Notes under the pieces: generated by a model
Databases searched by the model: none
What the model saw: the letters and a program-made list of their open reading frames with translations, nothing else
Told to the model about the DNA's origin: nothing
Assembly: GCA_001438005.1 (NCBI GenBank)
Contig: LIBO01000009.1
Location: forward strand, 1-13,131
Direction of reading: 5' to 3'
Length of the DNA stretch: 13,131 nt
Source of the DNA: Verrucomicrobia subdivision 6 bacterium BACL9 MAG-120507-bin52
GTDB taxonomy: Bacteria > Verrucomicrobiota > Verrucomicrobiia > Methylacidiphilales > Verrucolacustridaceae
Program-made: the position numbers and the translations under genes
Part shown: positions 1-7,956 of the stretch, piece after piece
Numbering within the stretch: position 1 is the stretch's first letter
Layout of the letters: every line of letters begins with the position of its first letter

Positions 1-1397
1 TCACTGCCGATGATGTCGTTTTCACCTTTCAAGCCATCTATGACCCCCGCTTCCCCAATCGAGCGGCCTTTGACCTCTCCGTGGACGGAAAAAAATTTAG
101 CATCGAGAAAGTCGATGATTTCACCGTCCGCCTCTCCACTCCCGAAATCTACGCGCCCTTTTTAGAAACGGTCGGCGGAGTGGGACTTCTGCCCAAGCAC
201 GAACTCGAACCCGCCTTTCGCGATGGCTCCCTCCTCAAAGCCTGGAATGTAAGTATCGCCCAAAAAGAGCCCCGCCGCCTTCTCGCCACCGGTGCCTTTC
301 GACTTCGCTCCTACCAACCGGCGGAGCGAATCGTCTTCGAGGCCAACCCCCACTACTGGCGCGCGGATGCCCAAGGAGTCCGTCTGCCCTACGTCGACTT
401 CCTCGTCACTAAATTAGTCAAAGATGCGAACGCCAGCACTCTCGCCTTTGCCACTGGCCAAACCGATGCCGAAGGTCTCTCCCCCGATAATGTCGCCTGG
501 ATCGATCGCTACGCCTCCCGCTACGGATTCTCCGTTTTTAATCGCGGCCCCTCCCCCAATACCGGCTTCATCTGGTTTAATCAAAACCCCGGCCGAGACA
601 CCTCCGGAAAACCTTTCGTCGCTCCCCATAAACTCGCCTGGTTCACCGACCGCCGCTTCCGCCAAGCCATCTCCCACGGCATCGATCGAGAGGGACTGGT
701 TCGCGGGGTTCTCTTCGGTCGTGGCCAGCCTCTCTGGGGGCCCGAAACTCCCGCTAACAAAAAATGGTACAACCCCAACGTCACCCAGTACCCTTTCAAC
801 CCTGCCCGCTCGAAAGAGCTCCTCACTCAGGCCGGATTTCAACTCGGCTCAGATCAAAAACTCCGTGACCGTCTGGGAAACGTGGTCGAATTCACCCTCA
901 ACACCAATCAGGAAAACCAACTCCGCGCCAATATGGCCACCGCTTTTAAGGAAAACATGCGAGACCTTGGCATCACCGTAAACCTCTCCTTTCTCGATTT
1001 CGGAACGCTCGTTGGAAAAATCCAAGACTCCTACGACTACGAGGCTGGCATGCTCGGCCTAACGGGCGGGGGCGACCCCGCCGGAGGAATCTCCGTCTAC
1101 TCCTCCAAGGGGCGTCTTCACCAGTGGCATCCCAACCAAAAAACTCCCGCCACCCCATGGGAGGCCCGCATCGACCAACTGATGTCCGACCAGCTTCACA
1201 CTCTCGATTACCCCACCCGGAAAAAATATTTCGATGAAGTCCAAAAAATCATGAGCGACGAAACCCCCTACATCTACCTCGTGACCGCCAACGCCTATGT
1301 CGGCCTCAAGGATCGCTGGAAAAATATTCGCATCCCGCCCCTTGGATCCCTCATCTGGAATCTGGACGAACTCTGGACCCCTCTCCTCACCCCATGA
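1..1397 (+). CDS. Peptide-type ABC transporter substrate-binding protein (family 5), 5' end missing
   Basis: This is the periplasmic or lipid-anchored solute receptor of an ABC importer. It captures a peptide-like solute and delivers it to the permease pair encoded next. The frame is open from base 3 and enters the window at the block TADDVVFTF, a hallmark of SBP_bac_5 (DppA/OppA-type) proteins, so the signal peptide and the N-terminal lobe start lie outside the window; 464 codons remain. Other family features are GAFRL followed by NPHYW, the block FRQAISHGIDREGLV, the stretch GPETPANKKWYNP, and the C-terminal region YFDEVQKIMSDETPYIYLV. A GTG at 81 could be mistaken for a start, but the family homology upstream of it excludes that. 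The stop overlaps the next start (ATGA, 1394-1397), so it heads the visible operon. The substrate cannot be read from the sequence; peptides are the default for the family. Confidence 0.93.
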   Translation, partial: TADDVVFTFQAIYDPRFPNRAAFDLSVDGKKFSIEKVDDFTVRLSTPEIYAPFLETVGGVGLLPKHELEPAFRDGSLLKAWNVSIAQKEPRRLLATGAFRLRSYQPAERIVFEANPHYWRADAQGVRLPYVDFLVTKLVKDANASTLAFATGQTDAEGLSPDNVAWIDRYASRYGFSVFNRGPSPNTGFIWFNQNPGRDTSGKPFVAPHKLAWFTDRRFRQAISHGIDREGLVRGVLFGRGQPLWGPETPANKKWYNPNVTQYPFNPARSKELLTQAGFQLGSDQKLRDRLGNVVEFTLNTNQENQLRANMATAFKENMRDLGITVNLSFLDFGTLVGKIQDSYDYEAGMLGLTGGGDPAGGISVYSSKGRLHQWHPNQKTPATPWEARIDQLMSDQLHTLDYPTRKKYFDEVQKIMSDETPYIYLVTANAYVGLKDRWKNIRIPPLGSLIWNLDELWTPLLTP

Positions 1398-2362
1398 CCG
1401 CATTTATTTTTCGTCGGCTTGCCGCCCTTCTTCCCATGCTCCTTGCCGTCACCCTGCTCGTCTTCGCTTTGATGAGCCTCGCCCCAGGCGACTTCCTCAC
1501 TCCGGTCAAAGCCCAGCGTGACATCAATCCCGCCCTGATCGCCGAACTCCAGAAATCATTTGGTCTCGACCGTCCATGGTATGAACAGTACGCCCTCTGG
1601 CTCGGCAATGTCCTCCACCTCGATTTTGGCTACTCGTGGACCTACAAAGTCCCCGTCGCTCAACTCATCGCCCAACGCGCCCCGGCCACGATTCTGCTCT
1701 CTCTGACCTCCCTTCTTCTCGCTTGGACCTTAGCCATTCCCCTCGCCGTTCTGGCTGCCGCCCGACCTGGCGGTTGGATCGATCGCCTCACCTCCGCCGC
1801 CGCCTACTTTGCTTTGGCCATTCCCGAATTCTTTCTCGCCCTTCTTGCCGTTTGGATGGCTGCCCGCACCGGTTGGTTTCCCATCGGCGGACTTACCTCG
1901 CTGGATCACGACTTTCTTTCCCCCTCCTCCAAATTCTTCGACATCGCCTACCACCTCATCCTGCCCACTCTGGTTCTCGGCCTGGGCGGTGTCGCTGGCA
2001 CTCTCCGCGTTCTTCGGGCCAATGTCCTCGATGTCCTCCAGTCGGAATATGTCACCGCCGCCCGCGCCAAAGGGCTTTCCGAAAAAGTCGTCCTCTTTCG
2101 CCACGTCCTCCGCAACGCCCTCAATCCCCTTCTCAGCACGATTGGCTACGCTTTCGCCGGCCTGCTCAGCGGCTCCCTCTTGGTGGAGAATGTAATGAAC
2201 TATCCGGGTCTCGGTCGCCTCGTTTATGAGGCCTTTATTCGGGAAGATCAATTTGTCGTCCTCGGCTCCGTCGTCGTGGGCTGCTCTCTCCTCATCATTG
2301 GCAATCTTCTCTCCGACCTCGCCCTCGCCTGGTCCGACCCAAGGGTACGTTATGGTCGCTGA
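1394..2362 (+). CDS. ABC transporter permease, DppB/OppB type
   Basis: This is an inner-membrane channel subunit (322 aa) of the peptide-type importer, pairing with the DppC-type permease that follows. The N-terminus, FIFRRLAALLPMLLAVTLLVF, is the usual first membrane helix of DppB proteins, followed by the conserved LAPGDF at about residues 29-34. Several further hydrophobic helices follow (about 98-122, 133-157, 186-205, 250-268 and 288-312). The cytoplasmic EAA loop that docks on the ATPase is clear at about residues 219-241 (EYVTAARAKGLSE...FRHVLRNAL). The motif ENVMNYPGLGRL (265-276) is also typical, and the length is normal. The ATG overlaps the stop of the binding protein by 4 bases, and the 3' end overlaps the next gene by 11 bases, which implies translational coupling. 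There is no Shine-Dalgarno sequence before the start. Confidence 0.95.
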   Translation: MTAFIFRRLAALLPMLLAVTLLVFALMSLAPGDFLTPVKAQRDINPALIAELQKSFGLDRPWYEQYALWLGNVLHLDFGYSWTYKVPVAQLIAQRAPATILLSLTSLLLAWTLAIPLAVLAAARPGGWIDRLTSAAAYFALAIPEFFLALLAVWMAARTGWFPIGGLTSLDHDFLSPSSKFFDIAYHLILPTLVLGLGGVAGTLRVLRANVLDVLQSEYVTAARAKGLSEKVVLFRHVLRNALNPLLSTIGYAFAGLLSGSLLVENVMNYPGLGRLVYEAFIREDQFVVLGSVVVGCSLLIIGNLLSDLALAWSDPRVRYGR

Positions 2363-3404
2363 TATTCTCCGCTCCCTTCTTCGTCGTCCCGCCGGCTTAA
2401 TCTCGGCCACTCTCCTCGTTCTTCTTTATGGCATGGCCCTCTTCGCCCCTTTTCTCTCTCCCACCACTCCCTCTGCGCAAAACCTCGACCGTACCTATCA
2501 CCCTCCCACTGCCCTCGTCTGGCAGGATGGCCACCTCAGCGTTCAACTTTACCAACTGGTCGATCCGTCCACCGCGGCTTACCAGCCTCTCCCCGAACGC
2601 TCCGTCCCCCTTCGCTGGTTTTCGGAAGGCCCGTCCTACAAACTTTTCGGCCTTTTTCCTGCCCATCGCCATCTATTTACCGTGCCCGACTCCCACCCCA
2701 TTTATCTTCTGGGAAGCGATGCCACCGGCAGAGATGTTTTCACCCGACTGCTCTACGGTGCCGGAATCTCCCTCAGCATCGGCCTGATCGGTGTTTTTCT
2801 CACCAGCCTTCTCGGCCTCACCATTGGCGGTCTCGCCGGCTACCTCGGGGGTTGGCCCGACTCTCTCGCCATGCGACTGACCGAATTTCTCATGGCTGTG
2901 CCTGGTCTGTATCTCCTCCTTGCTCTTCGGGCCGCCCTTTCCTCCCGCTTTCCCTCCGATGCCACCTTCCTTCTCATCGTGGTTATTCTTTCCGCTCTCG
3001 GCTGGGCCGGCACGGCCCGAGTCGTTCGTGGCCTCGTCCTCTCTCTCCGCGAGCGTCCCTTCATTCTCGCGGCCAATATTATCGGCCAACGCCCTTGGAC
3101 GATTCTCTTTCGCCATCTCCTCCCCAACACCTTCAGCTACCTCATTGTCGCCGCCACTCTCAGTGTCCCGGGATACATTCTAGGGGAAGCCGCCTTGAGC
3201 TTCCTCGGCCTCGGCATCCAAGAGCCCGCCTCCTCGTGGGGACTCATGCTCGGCCAAGCCCAAGATATCAAAATCTTTATGCTGAACTTCTGGTGGCTAC
3301 TCACCCCCGGAGCCGCCATTATTCTGACCGTGATCGCCTTTAACCTCCTAGGGGACGCTTTGCGAGACGCCGTCGACCCCAGATTCAGGCTCCCCGGAAA
3401 ATGA
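2352..3404 (+). CDS. ABC transporter permease, DppC/OppC type (long-loop form)
   Basis: This is the second membrane subunit of the importer (350 aa from this start). The frame is open further upstream, but I choose the ATG at 2352. It begins a standard DppC N-terminus (short basic stretch, then a helix at about 16-36), it overlaps the previous gene by only 11 bases, and it has AAGG seven bases upstream, one of the few plausible ribosome binding sites in the window. The signature LLGSDATGRDVFTRLLYGA lies at 119-137, followed by helices at about 139-165 and later. The EAA loop lies at about 236-259 (ILAANIIGQ...FRHLLPN), and GEAALSFLGLG at 278-288. The stretch between helix 1 and the GSDATGRD motif is about 80 residues, longer than in E. 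coli DppC; from memory the same extended loop (YHPPT... LRWF...Y...GLFP) occurs in a subfamily common outside enterobacteria. It overlaps the next gene by 4 bases. Confidence 0.94.
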   Translation: MVADILRSLLRRPAGLISATLLVLLYGMALFAPFLSPTTPSAQNLDRTYHPPTALVWQDGHLSVQLYQLVDPSTAAYQPLPERSVPLRWFSEGPSYKLFGLFPAHRHLFTVPDSHPIYLLGSDATGRDVFTRLLYGAGISLSIGLIGVFLTSLLGLTIGGLAGYLGGWPDSLAMRLTEFLMAVPGLYLLLALRAALSSRFPSDATFLLIVVILSALGWAGTARVVRGLVLSLRERPFILAANIIGQRPWTILFRHLLPNTFSYLIVAATLSVPGYILGEAALSFLGLGIQEPASSWGLMLGQAQDIKIFMLNFWWLLTPGAAIILTVIAFNLLGDALRDAVDPRFRLPGK

Positions 3405-4240
3405 ACCTTCTCGAAGTAAAAAATTTAACCGTCTCCTTCGATTCAGGGTCAAAACCTGTCGTCGCCGTCGATAACCTCTCCTTCTGCCTACAACCGGGAG
3501 AAACCGTCGCCGTCGTGGGGGAGAGCGGCTCCGGCAAAACCACCGCTGCCCTAGCCTTAACTCGCCTGACCCCACCTAGCCCCACCTGCACGCTTCAGGG
3601 AAAAGTTCTTTGGCAAGATGGAACCGACCTCCTCACCTGCTCGGAATCCGATCTCCAGAAAGCACGCGGGGGCAAACTCGCCTACATTTTTCAAGAGCCC
3701 TCCACCTCCTTAAATCCCGTCTTCTCCATCGGATTCCAGATTTCCGAAGCCTTGCAACTGCACCAACCCAAACTGACCGATACGAAAGCGGAAGTGGCTC
3801 GCCTGCTTGGGCTGGTCGGAATTCGTGATCCCGAACTTCGTGCTCGCGACTACCCCCATCAACTCTCAGGTGGGATGCAACAACGCGCCATGATCGCCAT
3901 GGCGCTGGCTTGCCAACCCAAACTTCTCGTGGCCGATGAACCGACCACTGCCTTGGATGTCACCATTCAAGCTCAGATTCTCGATCTCCTCCGCGACCTG
4001 CGCGAAAAACTTGGCATGTCGGTTCTGCTCATCACCCACAACTTTGGCATCGTGGCCAACTTCGCCGACCGCGTTCTCGTCATGCTGGATGGTCAACTGG
4101 TCGAGCAAGGCCCCGTGAAACAGATTCTTAAATCCCCCCAACACCCCTACACCAAGGCACTGCTCGACTGCATCCCCCGCCTGGGCCAGAAAACCAAGCG
4201 CCTCGCTTCGATCGATCGCGCCGCCCTTGCCACCAAATGA
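3401..4240 (+). CDS. ABC transporter ATP-binding protein, DppD/OppD type
   Basis: This is the first of two ATPase subunits that power the importer from the cytoplasmic side (279 aa). All nucleotide-binding motifs are present: Walker A GESGSGKT at 40-47, Q-loop glutamine at 98 in IFQEP, ABC signature LSGGMQQ at 155-161, Walker B LLVADEP at 175-181, and the switch histidine H213 in ITHNF. The C-terminal end contains the [12 protein letters not shown] block (248-259), which marks the oligopeptide/dipeptide ATPase family. DppD proteins often carry a C-terminal extension with iron-sulfur cysteines beyond this block; here the protein stops about 20 residues later, so that extension is absent. Its ATG overlaps the upstream stop by 4 bases, and its stop overlaps the next start by 4 bases. 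Confidence 0.94.
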   Translation: MNLLEVKNLTVSFDSGSKPVVAVDNLSFCLQPGETVAVVGESGSGKTTAALALTRLTPPSPTCTLQGKVLWQDGTDLLTCSESDLQKARGGKLAYIFQEPSTSLNPVFSIGFQISEALQLHQPKLTDTKAEVARLLGLVGIRDPELRARDYPHQLSGGMQQRAMIAMALACQPKLLVADEPTTALDVTIQAQILDLLRDLREKLGMSVLLITHNFGIVANFADRVLVMLDGQLVEQGPVKQILKSPQHPYTKALLDCIPRLGQKTKRLASIDRAALATK

Positions 4241-5031
4241 GCTCCCCACTCCTCGAGGTCCGCCATCTTTCCGTTCACTTTCCCCTCCGCTCCGGCCTCC
4301 TGCAGAGACAAACCGGGGTGGTCAAAGCCTTAGACAACGTTTCCCTCACCGTGGAAAAAGGATCCACTTTGGGCCTTGTGGGCGAGAGTGGCTCGGGCAA
4401 AACCACCCTGGGTCGCGTCATCGTCCGGCTGGTCAATCCCACATCCGGATCGGTTCACTACGCTGGGCAGGAGTTGACCTCGCTTCATGGGTCCGAACTT
4501 CGCCCCTTCCGCAAAAAGATTCAGATGGTTTTCCAAGATCCGTACAACTCTCTCAACCCACGCCTTCGCATCGGGACGATCCTGGCGGAGCCTCTTGAAA
4601 TTCACTTCCCCTCCATCAGCACCGCCGATCGCACCGAACGCGTGGCCGAGCTTCTCCAACTGGTGGGACTTGATCCCACCTTCGCCCGCCGGTTCCCCCA
4701 TGAGTTCAGCGGGGGTCAACGCCAACGCATCGGGATTGCTCGGGCTCTCGCAGTCGAACCCGAATTCATCATCTGCGACGAACCGGTCAGCGCCCTCGAT
4801 GTCTCCGTCCAAGCCCAGATCGTGAATCTCCTGATGGATCTCCAAGAAAAACTAAATCTTACCTATCTTTTTATCGCGCACGATCTGGCCGTCGTCGAAC
4901 ACGTCAGCGATCAGATTGCTGTCCTCGAACACGGCAAGCTGGTTGAGGAAGGTTCCTCCGAGCAGATCACCACCCACCCCTCACACCCCTACACGCAACG
5001 CCTCCTCGCCTCCATCCCCTCCCTCGACTAA
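4237..5031 (+). CDS. ABC transporter ATP-binding protein, DppF/OppF type
   Basis: This is the second ATPase of the importer and the last gene of its operon (264 aa). Motifs are complete: Walker A GESGSGKT at 49-56, Q-loop Q100 in the DppF-typical block [13 protein letters not shown], signature FSGGQRQR at 157-164, Walker B IICDEP at 178-183, and switch histidine H215 in IAHDL. The N-terminal [14 protein letters not shown] and the C-terminal [12 protein letters not shown] are characteristic of DppF/OppF subunits, as opposed to the DppD/OppD partner. It presumably forms a heterodimer with the preceding ATPase. It is coupled to that gene by an ATGA overlap. No obvious hairpin terminator follows; 112 bases separate it from the polyketide synthase gene. 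Confidence 0.94.
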   Translation: MSSPLLEVRHLSVHFPLRSGLLQRQTGVVKALDNVSLTVEKGSTLGLVGESGSGKTTLGRVIVRLVNPTSGSVHYAGQELTSLHGSELRPFRKKIQMVFQDPYNSLNPRLRIGTILAEPLEIHFPSISTADRTERVAELLQLVGLDPTFARRFPHEFSGGQRQRIGIARALAVEPEFIICDEPVSALDVSVQAQIVNLLMDLQEKLNLTYLFIAHDLAVVEHVSDQIAVLEHGKLVEEGSSEQITTHPSHPYTQRLLASIPSLD

Positions 5032-5143
5032 CCCGTTGGAGTCGTAGGTCATCGCTTGGATTGGACTTCTTTTGCATTACCCTCTTTTTGCCACATCCTT
5101 TTCAAAACTCGTAACCTCTTATTTCCCTAACAAAAACTAACCC
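5032..5143 (+). other. Intergenic region between importer operon and polyketide operon
   Basis: This 112-base gap is the largest in the window. I see no strong GC hairpin with a T-run, so transcription of the importer may continue through it. It is pyrimidine-rich with A/T tracts. A weak promoter-like pair, TTGCCA at 5088-5093 and TAACCT at 5112-5117 with an 18-base spacer, is possible but matches only loosely. No purine-rich ribosome binding site precedes the GTG at 5144. A promoter for the polyketide operon would most naturally lie here, but the sequence does not prove one. Confidence 0.3.
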
Positions 5144-6193
5144 GTGTACCTCCACTCCATTGGCACCGCTGTCCCCCCACGCGCCTTCTCCCAAGACGAA
5201 GTCCTTACCGCCCTCGAGCAAACCCCCAAATACCACGAGCTCACCCCCCGCTCGCGTGCCCTCCTTCGCAAAGTGCTCGGCAACCGGAACGGCATCGAAA
5301 CCCGTCACTTCGCTTTAGAAAAAATGCCAGATGCTTTCGTTTTCGAACCCGACCAAATGATGGCCCGCTTCCAAAAGCACGCCCCCGACCTCGCCGAAAC
5401 CGCCGCTCGCCAAGCAATCAAAAAATCTGGCCTCCCCATTTCCCAAATCGATGCTCTCCTCGTGGCCACCTGCACCGGATACCTTTGTCCGGGCCTGACC
5501 AGCTATCTCTCCCAAAGTCTCGGCCTGAAACCTTCCCTCACCTTTCTCGACCTCGTCGGCCTGGGTTGCGGGGCCGCCTTACCCGCCATTCAACAAGCCT
5601 CCTCCCTCATCTCCTCCGGCTTGGCCCAACACGTCCTCATCGTCTGTGTGGAAATATGCTCGGCCGCCTCCTACCTCGACGATGACCCCGGTGTTCTCAT
5701 CAGTGCCTGCCTTTTCGGAGACGGAGCTGCCGCCACCATCCTCTCCGCCCAACCTCCCCCCGCCAAACGCACCGTTCGCCTCCTCAAAACCTTATCCCAT
5801 CTCGAACCGAAGCACCGCGACTTTCTCCGCTTCGACCATCGCCAAGGCCTTCTTCGCAATCTCCTCGCTCCCGAAGTCCCCAACCTCGCCGCCCAACACG
5901 CCCGCACGGTCTTCCAGCAGGCAGGAATTCAACCGCAGAATATTTCAGGTTGGGTCTGGCATGGAGGCGGTCGTGACGTCTTAGCCGCACTTCGCCAGGA
6001 ATTTTCCCTCCAAGAAAAAGATACGCAACACAGCACCGAAATCCTGCGCCGCCACGGAAACATGAGCAGTCCCTCCTGCCTCTTTGCCCTTCAGTCCGCC
6101 CTCGAAAACGGAGTGCCCGACGGAAAGTGGTGGCTCGCTTCCTTCGGAGCGGGATTCTCCAGCTACGGAGCTCTTCTCGAAGTCACCTCATGA
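5144..6193 (+). CDS. Type III polyketide synthase (chalcone/stilbene synthase-like)
   Basis: This is a homodimeric type III polyketide synthase (349 aa). Such enzymes extend an acyl starter with malonyl-CoA and cyclise the chain to a resorcinol, pyrone or phloroglucinol-type ring without an acyl carrier protein. The catalytic triad is complete: Cys142 in GLGCGAALPA, His273 in WVWHGGG, and Asn306 in HGNMSSPS. The GNMSSPS block and the W-x-H-G-G-G histidine block separate it from FabH (KAS III). The Phe of chalcone synthase within LFGDGAAA is conserved (Phe191), but the second gatekeeper Phe of plant enzymes falls in GLLRNLLAPEVP (235-246) and appears not to be Phe, judged by eye. The start is GTG: an in-frame TAA lies six bases upstream, so no longer form is possible. 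Starter unit and ring type cannot be predicted. It heads a coupled three-gene operon with a methyltransferase and a flavoprotein. Confidence 0.92.
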   Translation: MYLHSIGTAVPPRAFSQDEVLTALEQTPKYHELTPRSRALLRKVLGNRNGIETRHFALEKMPDAFVFEPDQMMARFQKHAPDLAETAARQAIKKSGLPISQIDALLVATCTGYLCPGLTSYLSQSLGLKPSLTFLDLVGLGCGAALPAIQQASSLISSGLAQHVLIVCVEICSAASYLDDDPGVLISACLFGDGAAATILSAQPPPAKRTVRLLKTLSHLEPKHRDFLRFDHRQGLLRNLLAPEVPNLAAQHARTVFQQAGIQPQNISGWVWHGGGRDVLAALRQEFSLQEKDTQHSTEILRRHGNMSSPSCLFALQSALENGVPDGKWWLASFGAGFSSYGALLEVTS

Positions 6194-6885
6194 GCTCGCG
6201 CCGACTGACCCCCGAACTTCTCGACTCCCTTCCCACTTCCGACCCCACCGCCATCGCCAGCCGGGCCGACCTCCGCCGCCTCCACCCGATCCTTGGGCAA
6301 TCGCAACTCTGGCTTCGTTGGTTGCAAACCCACTACCCCGATCGACCTCCTGCCAGCCTGGTCGATCTCGGTTCAGGGGACGGTCACCTTCTCAGCCAGA
6401 TTCTTCCCACTGCCTTTCCTCAGGGCGGACACGGTGCCCGCCTCTTTTTGGTCGATCGCCAACCCTCCGTTCCCGATGCCTCTCTGGAGCATCTTCGCCG
6501 ACAAAACTGGCTTCCCACCGTCATCTCGGCCGAGGTGGCCGATTGGGCCAGCTCAGCCCCAGCCACCGAACTCATCCTCACCAATCTTTTTCTTCATCAC
6601 TTTTCCGATGCCTCTATCCACTCTCTTTTCAAGAAAATCTCCTGTCTCTGCCCCGTTTTCGTCGCGGCCGAACCCTGCCGCTCTTGGGCGGGTGCCCTCG
6701 GATCCCGTCTTCTCTTTCTCCTTGGTTGTAACTCCGTTACCCAGCACGATGCCCGCGTCAGCGTCCAAGCCGGCTTTCGCAACCAAGAACTATCCTCCCT
6801 CTGGCCCAATTCCAACGACTGGTGTTTGACGGAACATCGACAAGGTCTCTTCACCCACCTTTTTTCCGCGACAAAAAAACTGTGA
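6190..6885 (+). CDS. SAM-dependent methyltransferase of the polyketide operon
   Basis: This is a class I methyltransferase (231 aa from this start). The SAM-binding motif I, VDLGSGDG, lies at 58-65, followed by an acidic residue at the end of strand 2 (Asp89 in LFLVDRQ) and the motif LILTNLFLHHF at about 128-138. The C-terminal block VTQHDARVSVQAGF...ELSSLWP (183-206) is distinctive; from memory similar blocks occur in methyltransferases encoded next to bacterial type III polyketide synthases. The frame extends upstream to 6127, but the ATG at 6190 is chosen because it forms the same ATGA overlap seen elsewhere in the window and gives a normal N-terminus. The likely substrate is the polyketide product of the upstream enzyme, with O- or C-methylation; that is inference from the operon. 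The 3' end overlaps the next gene through GTGA. Confidence 0.85.
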   Translation: MSSRRLTPELLDSLPTSDPTAIASRADLRRLHPILGQSQLWLRWLQTHYPDRPPASLVDLGSGDGHLLSQILPTAFPQGGHGARLFLVDRQPSVPDASLEHLRRQNWLPTVISAEVADWASSAPATELILTNLFLHHFSDASIHSLFKKISCLCPVFVAAEPCRSWAGALGSRLLFLLGCNSVTQHDARVSVQAGFRNQELSSLWPNSNDWCLTEHRQGLFTHLFSATKKL

Positions 6886-7913
6886 AGCCGATCACTATTT
6901 TGGGTGGGGGCCTGGCCGGACTCACTCTCGGAATCCAACTCCGACAGAAAAATGTTCCGGTCACCCTCCATGAGGCGGGCACCTATCCTCGTCACCGGGT
7001 CTGTGGCGAATACCTCAGTGGCCGCGCTCTTTCCGTGGTGGAATCTCTCGGCCTTCGCCCCGCCCTTCATCGGTTGGGCGCCGTCGAGGCCAGCGATATC
7101 CTCCTCGCGCTCGGCTCTTCCGTCCTACACCGCCGCACTCTTCCCCAACCCGCCCTCTGCCTCTCCCGCTATGAGTTTGACCAATTTCTAGTGCAGGAAT
7201 TCACCCGTCTGGGTGGCGTCATCCACCTTGGCCAACGCGTTACTCCGGAAGCCAAAGAGGGAACCGTTTTGGCTACCGGCCGCCAACCCTCCACCACCGA
7301 AAACGGTTGGCGCTGGTTTGGGCTCAAAGCCCATGCCCGAAATGTCACCCTGCAAGCCGGCCTCGAAATGCATCTCTCCCCCCACGGCTACATTGGGCTC
7401 TGCCAAATCGAAAATCAGCAAGTCAATGTCTGCGGCCTTTTTCGCTCCCGCACCTCCATTCCCAATTTAGCCACCTCTTGGAAAAGCTGGCTTACTCATG
7501 ATCCTGCTTCCCTTCTCCACCAACGGCTCCGTCACGCGGAGTGGAACGAATCCTCCTTTCGCTCGATCGCCGCTCTCTCCCTTTCACCCCAAAAGGCCGC
7601 CGGTCGGTTCGGGATGCGTATCGGCGATTCCCTGACCATGATTCCACCCGTCACTGGAAATGGCATGTCGATGGCGATGGAAGGTGCCCACCTCGCCGCT
7701 CCATCGCTCGTCGATTGGGCATCCGAAAAAATCGATTGGACCTCCGCCGCCCAACAAGTGGCCCAACGGCTCGACTCCACCTTCGCTCCTCGTCTACGGC
7801 ACGCCCGACCCCTCCAGCAAGCCCTCTTCCATCCCATTCCCCGATCCATCCTCTGGAATCTTTCCCGCATTTTTCCCTTAATTCCATCCCTTCTTTTTCG
7901 TTTAACCCGATAA
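6882..7913 (+). CDS. FAD-dependent oxidoreductase (geranylgeranyl reductase/aromatic hydroxylase-like)
   Basis: This is a flavoprotein (343 aa) expected to hydroxylate or reduce the polyketide product. The N-terminal Rossmann motif GGGLAG is at 8-13 and ends its first strand-helix-strand unit near Glu31. The block PRHRVCGEYLSG (36-47) resembles the P-x-x-K/R-x-CG-E/G motif of the geranylgeranyl reductase and halogenase-like flavoproteins. ATG at 131-133 and the second FAD block IGDSLTMIPPVTGNGMSMA at 247-265 complete the fold. The last 30 residues are hydrophobic with scattered arginines (IPRSILWNLSRIFPLIPSLLF), consistent with a monotopic membrane attachment. The start is GTG at 6882, overlapping the methyltransferase stop as GTGA; an upstream in-frame ATG at 6822 would add 20 unrelated residues before the Rossmann strand. 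By analogy with SrsC of Streptomyces, hydroxylation of a phenolic lipid to a quinone is one possible role. Confidence 0.85.
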   Translation: MKPITILGGGLAGLTLGIQLRQKNVPVTLHEAGTYPRHRVCGEYLSGRALSVVESLGLRPALHRLGAVEASDILLALGSSVLHRRTLPQPALCLSRYEFDQFLVQEFTRLGGVIHLGQRVTPEAKEGTVLATGRQPSTTENGWRWFGLKAHARNVTLQAGLEMHLSPHGYIGLCQIENQQVNVCGLFRSRTSIPNLATSWKSWLTHDPASLLHQRLRHAEWNESSFRSIAALSLSPQKAAGRFGMRIGDSLTMIPPVTGNGMSMAMEGAHLAAPSLVDWASEKIDWTSAAQQVAQRLDSTFAPRLRHARPLQQALFHPIPRSILWNLSRIFPLIPSLLFRLTR

Positions 7914-7956
7914 TTTTCTCTTCGCCTTCAAGTGAAGTCTGACCGATAATTTCAGC
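7907..7956 (+). promoter_or_regulatory. Candidate clpB promoter region: repeated CCGATAATTT with a small palindrome
   Basis: The 10-base sequence CCGATAATTT occurs twice, at 7907-7916 and 7943-7952, with the palindrome CTTCAAGTGAAG (7926-7937) between them. In the second copy GATAAT (7945-7950) sits exactly where a -10 hexamer would be if transcription began at the GTG start codon of clpB (7957). No Shine-Dalgarno sequence lies before that GTG, so a leaderless transcript fits. No convincing -35 box is visible. No CIRCE-type repeat is seen. Confidence 0.35.

Noticed and set aside
81..83. GTG at 81 as the start of the substrate-binding protein
   Set aside because: Family-typical sequence (TADDVVFTF) is encoded in frame upstream, so the gene simply enters from outside the window.
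424..981. Open frame of 185 codons on the plus strand inside the substrate-binding protein gene
   Set aside because: Ser/Pro/Thr-rich out-of-frame translation of a gene with clear homology in the other frame.
1730..2410. Open frame of 226 codons on the minus strand, antisense to the DppB-type permease
   Set aside because: Low-complexity Gly/Glu-rich product typical of the shadow of a C-rich gene; the permease on the plus strand explains the region.
5144..6193. Possibility that the polyketide synthase is a FabH-type ketoacyl-ACP synthase III
   Set aside because: FabH has HQAN and GNTSAA blocks; this protein has W-x-HGGG and GNMSSPS, which fit type III polyketide synthases.
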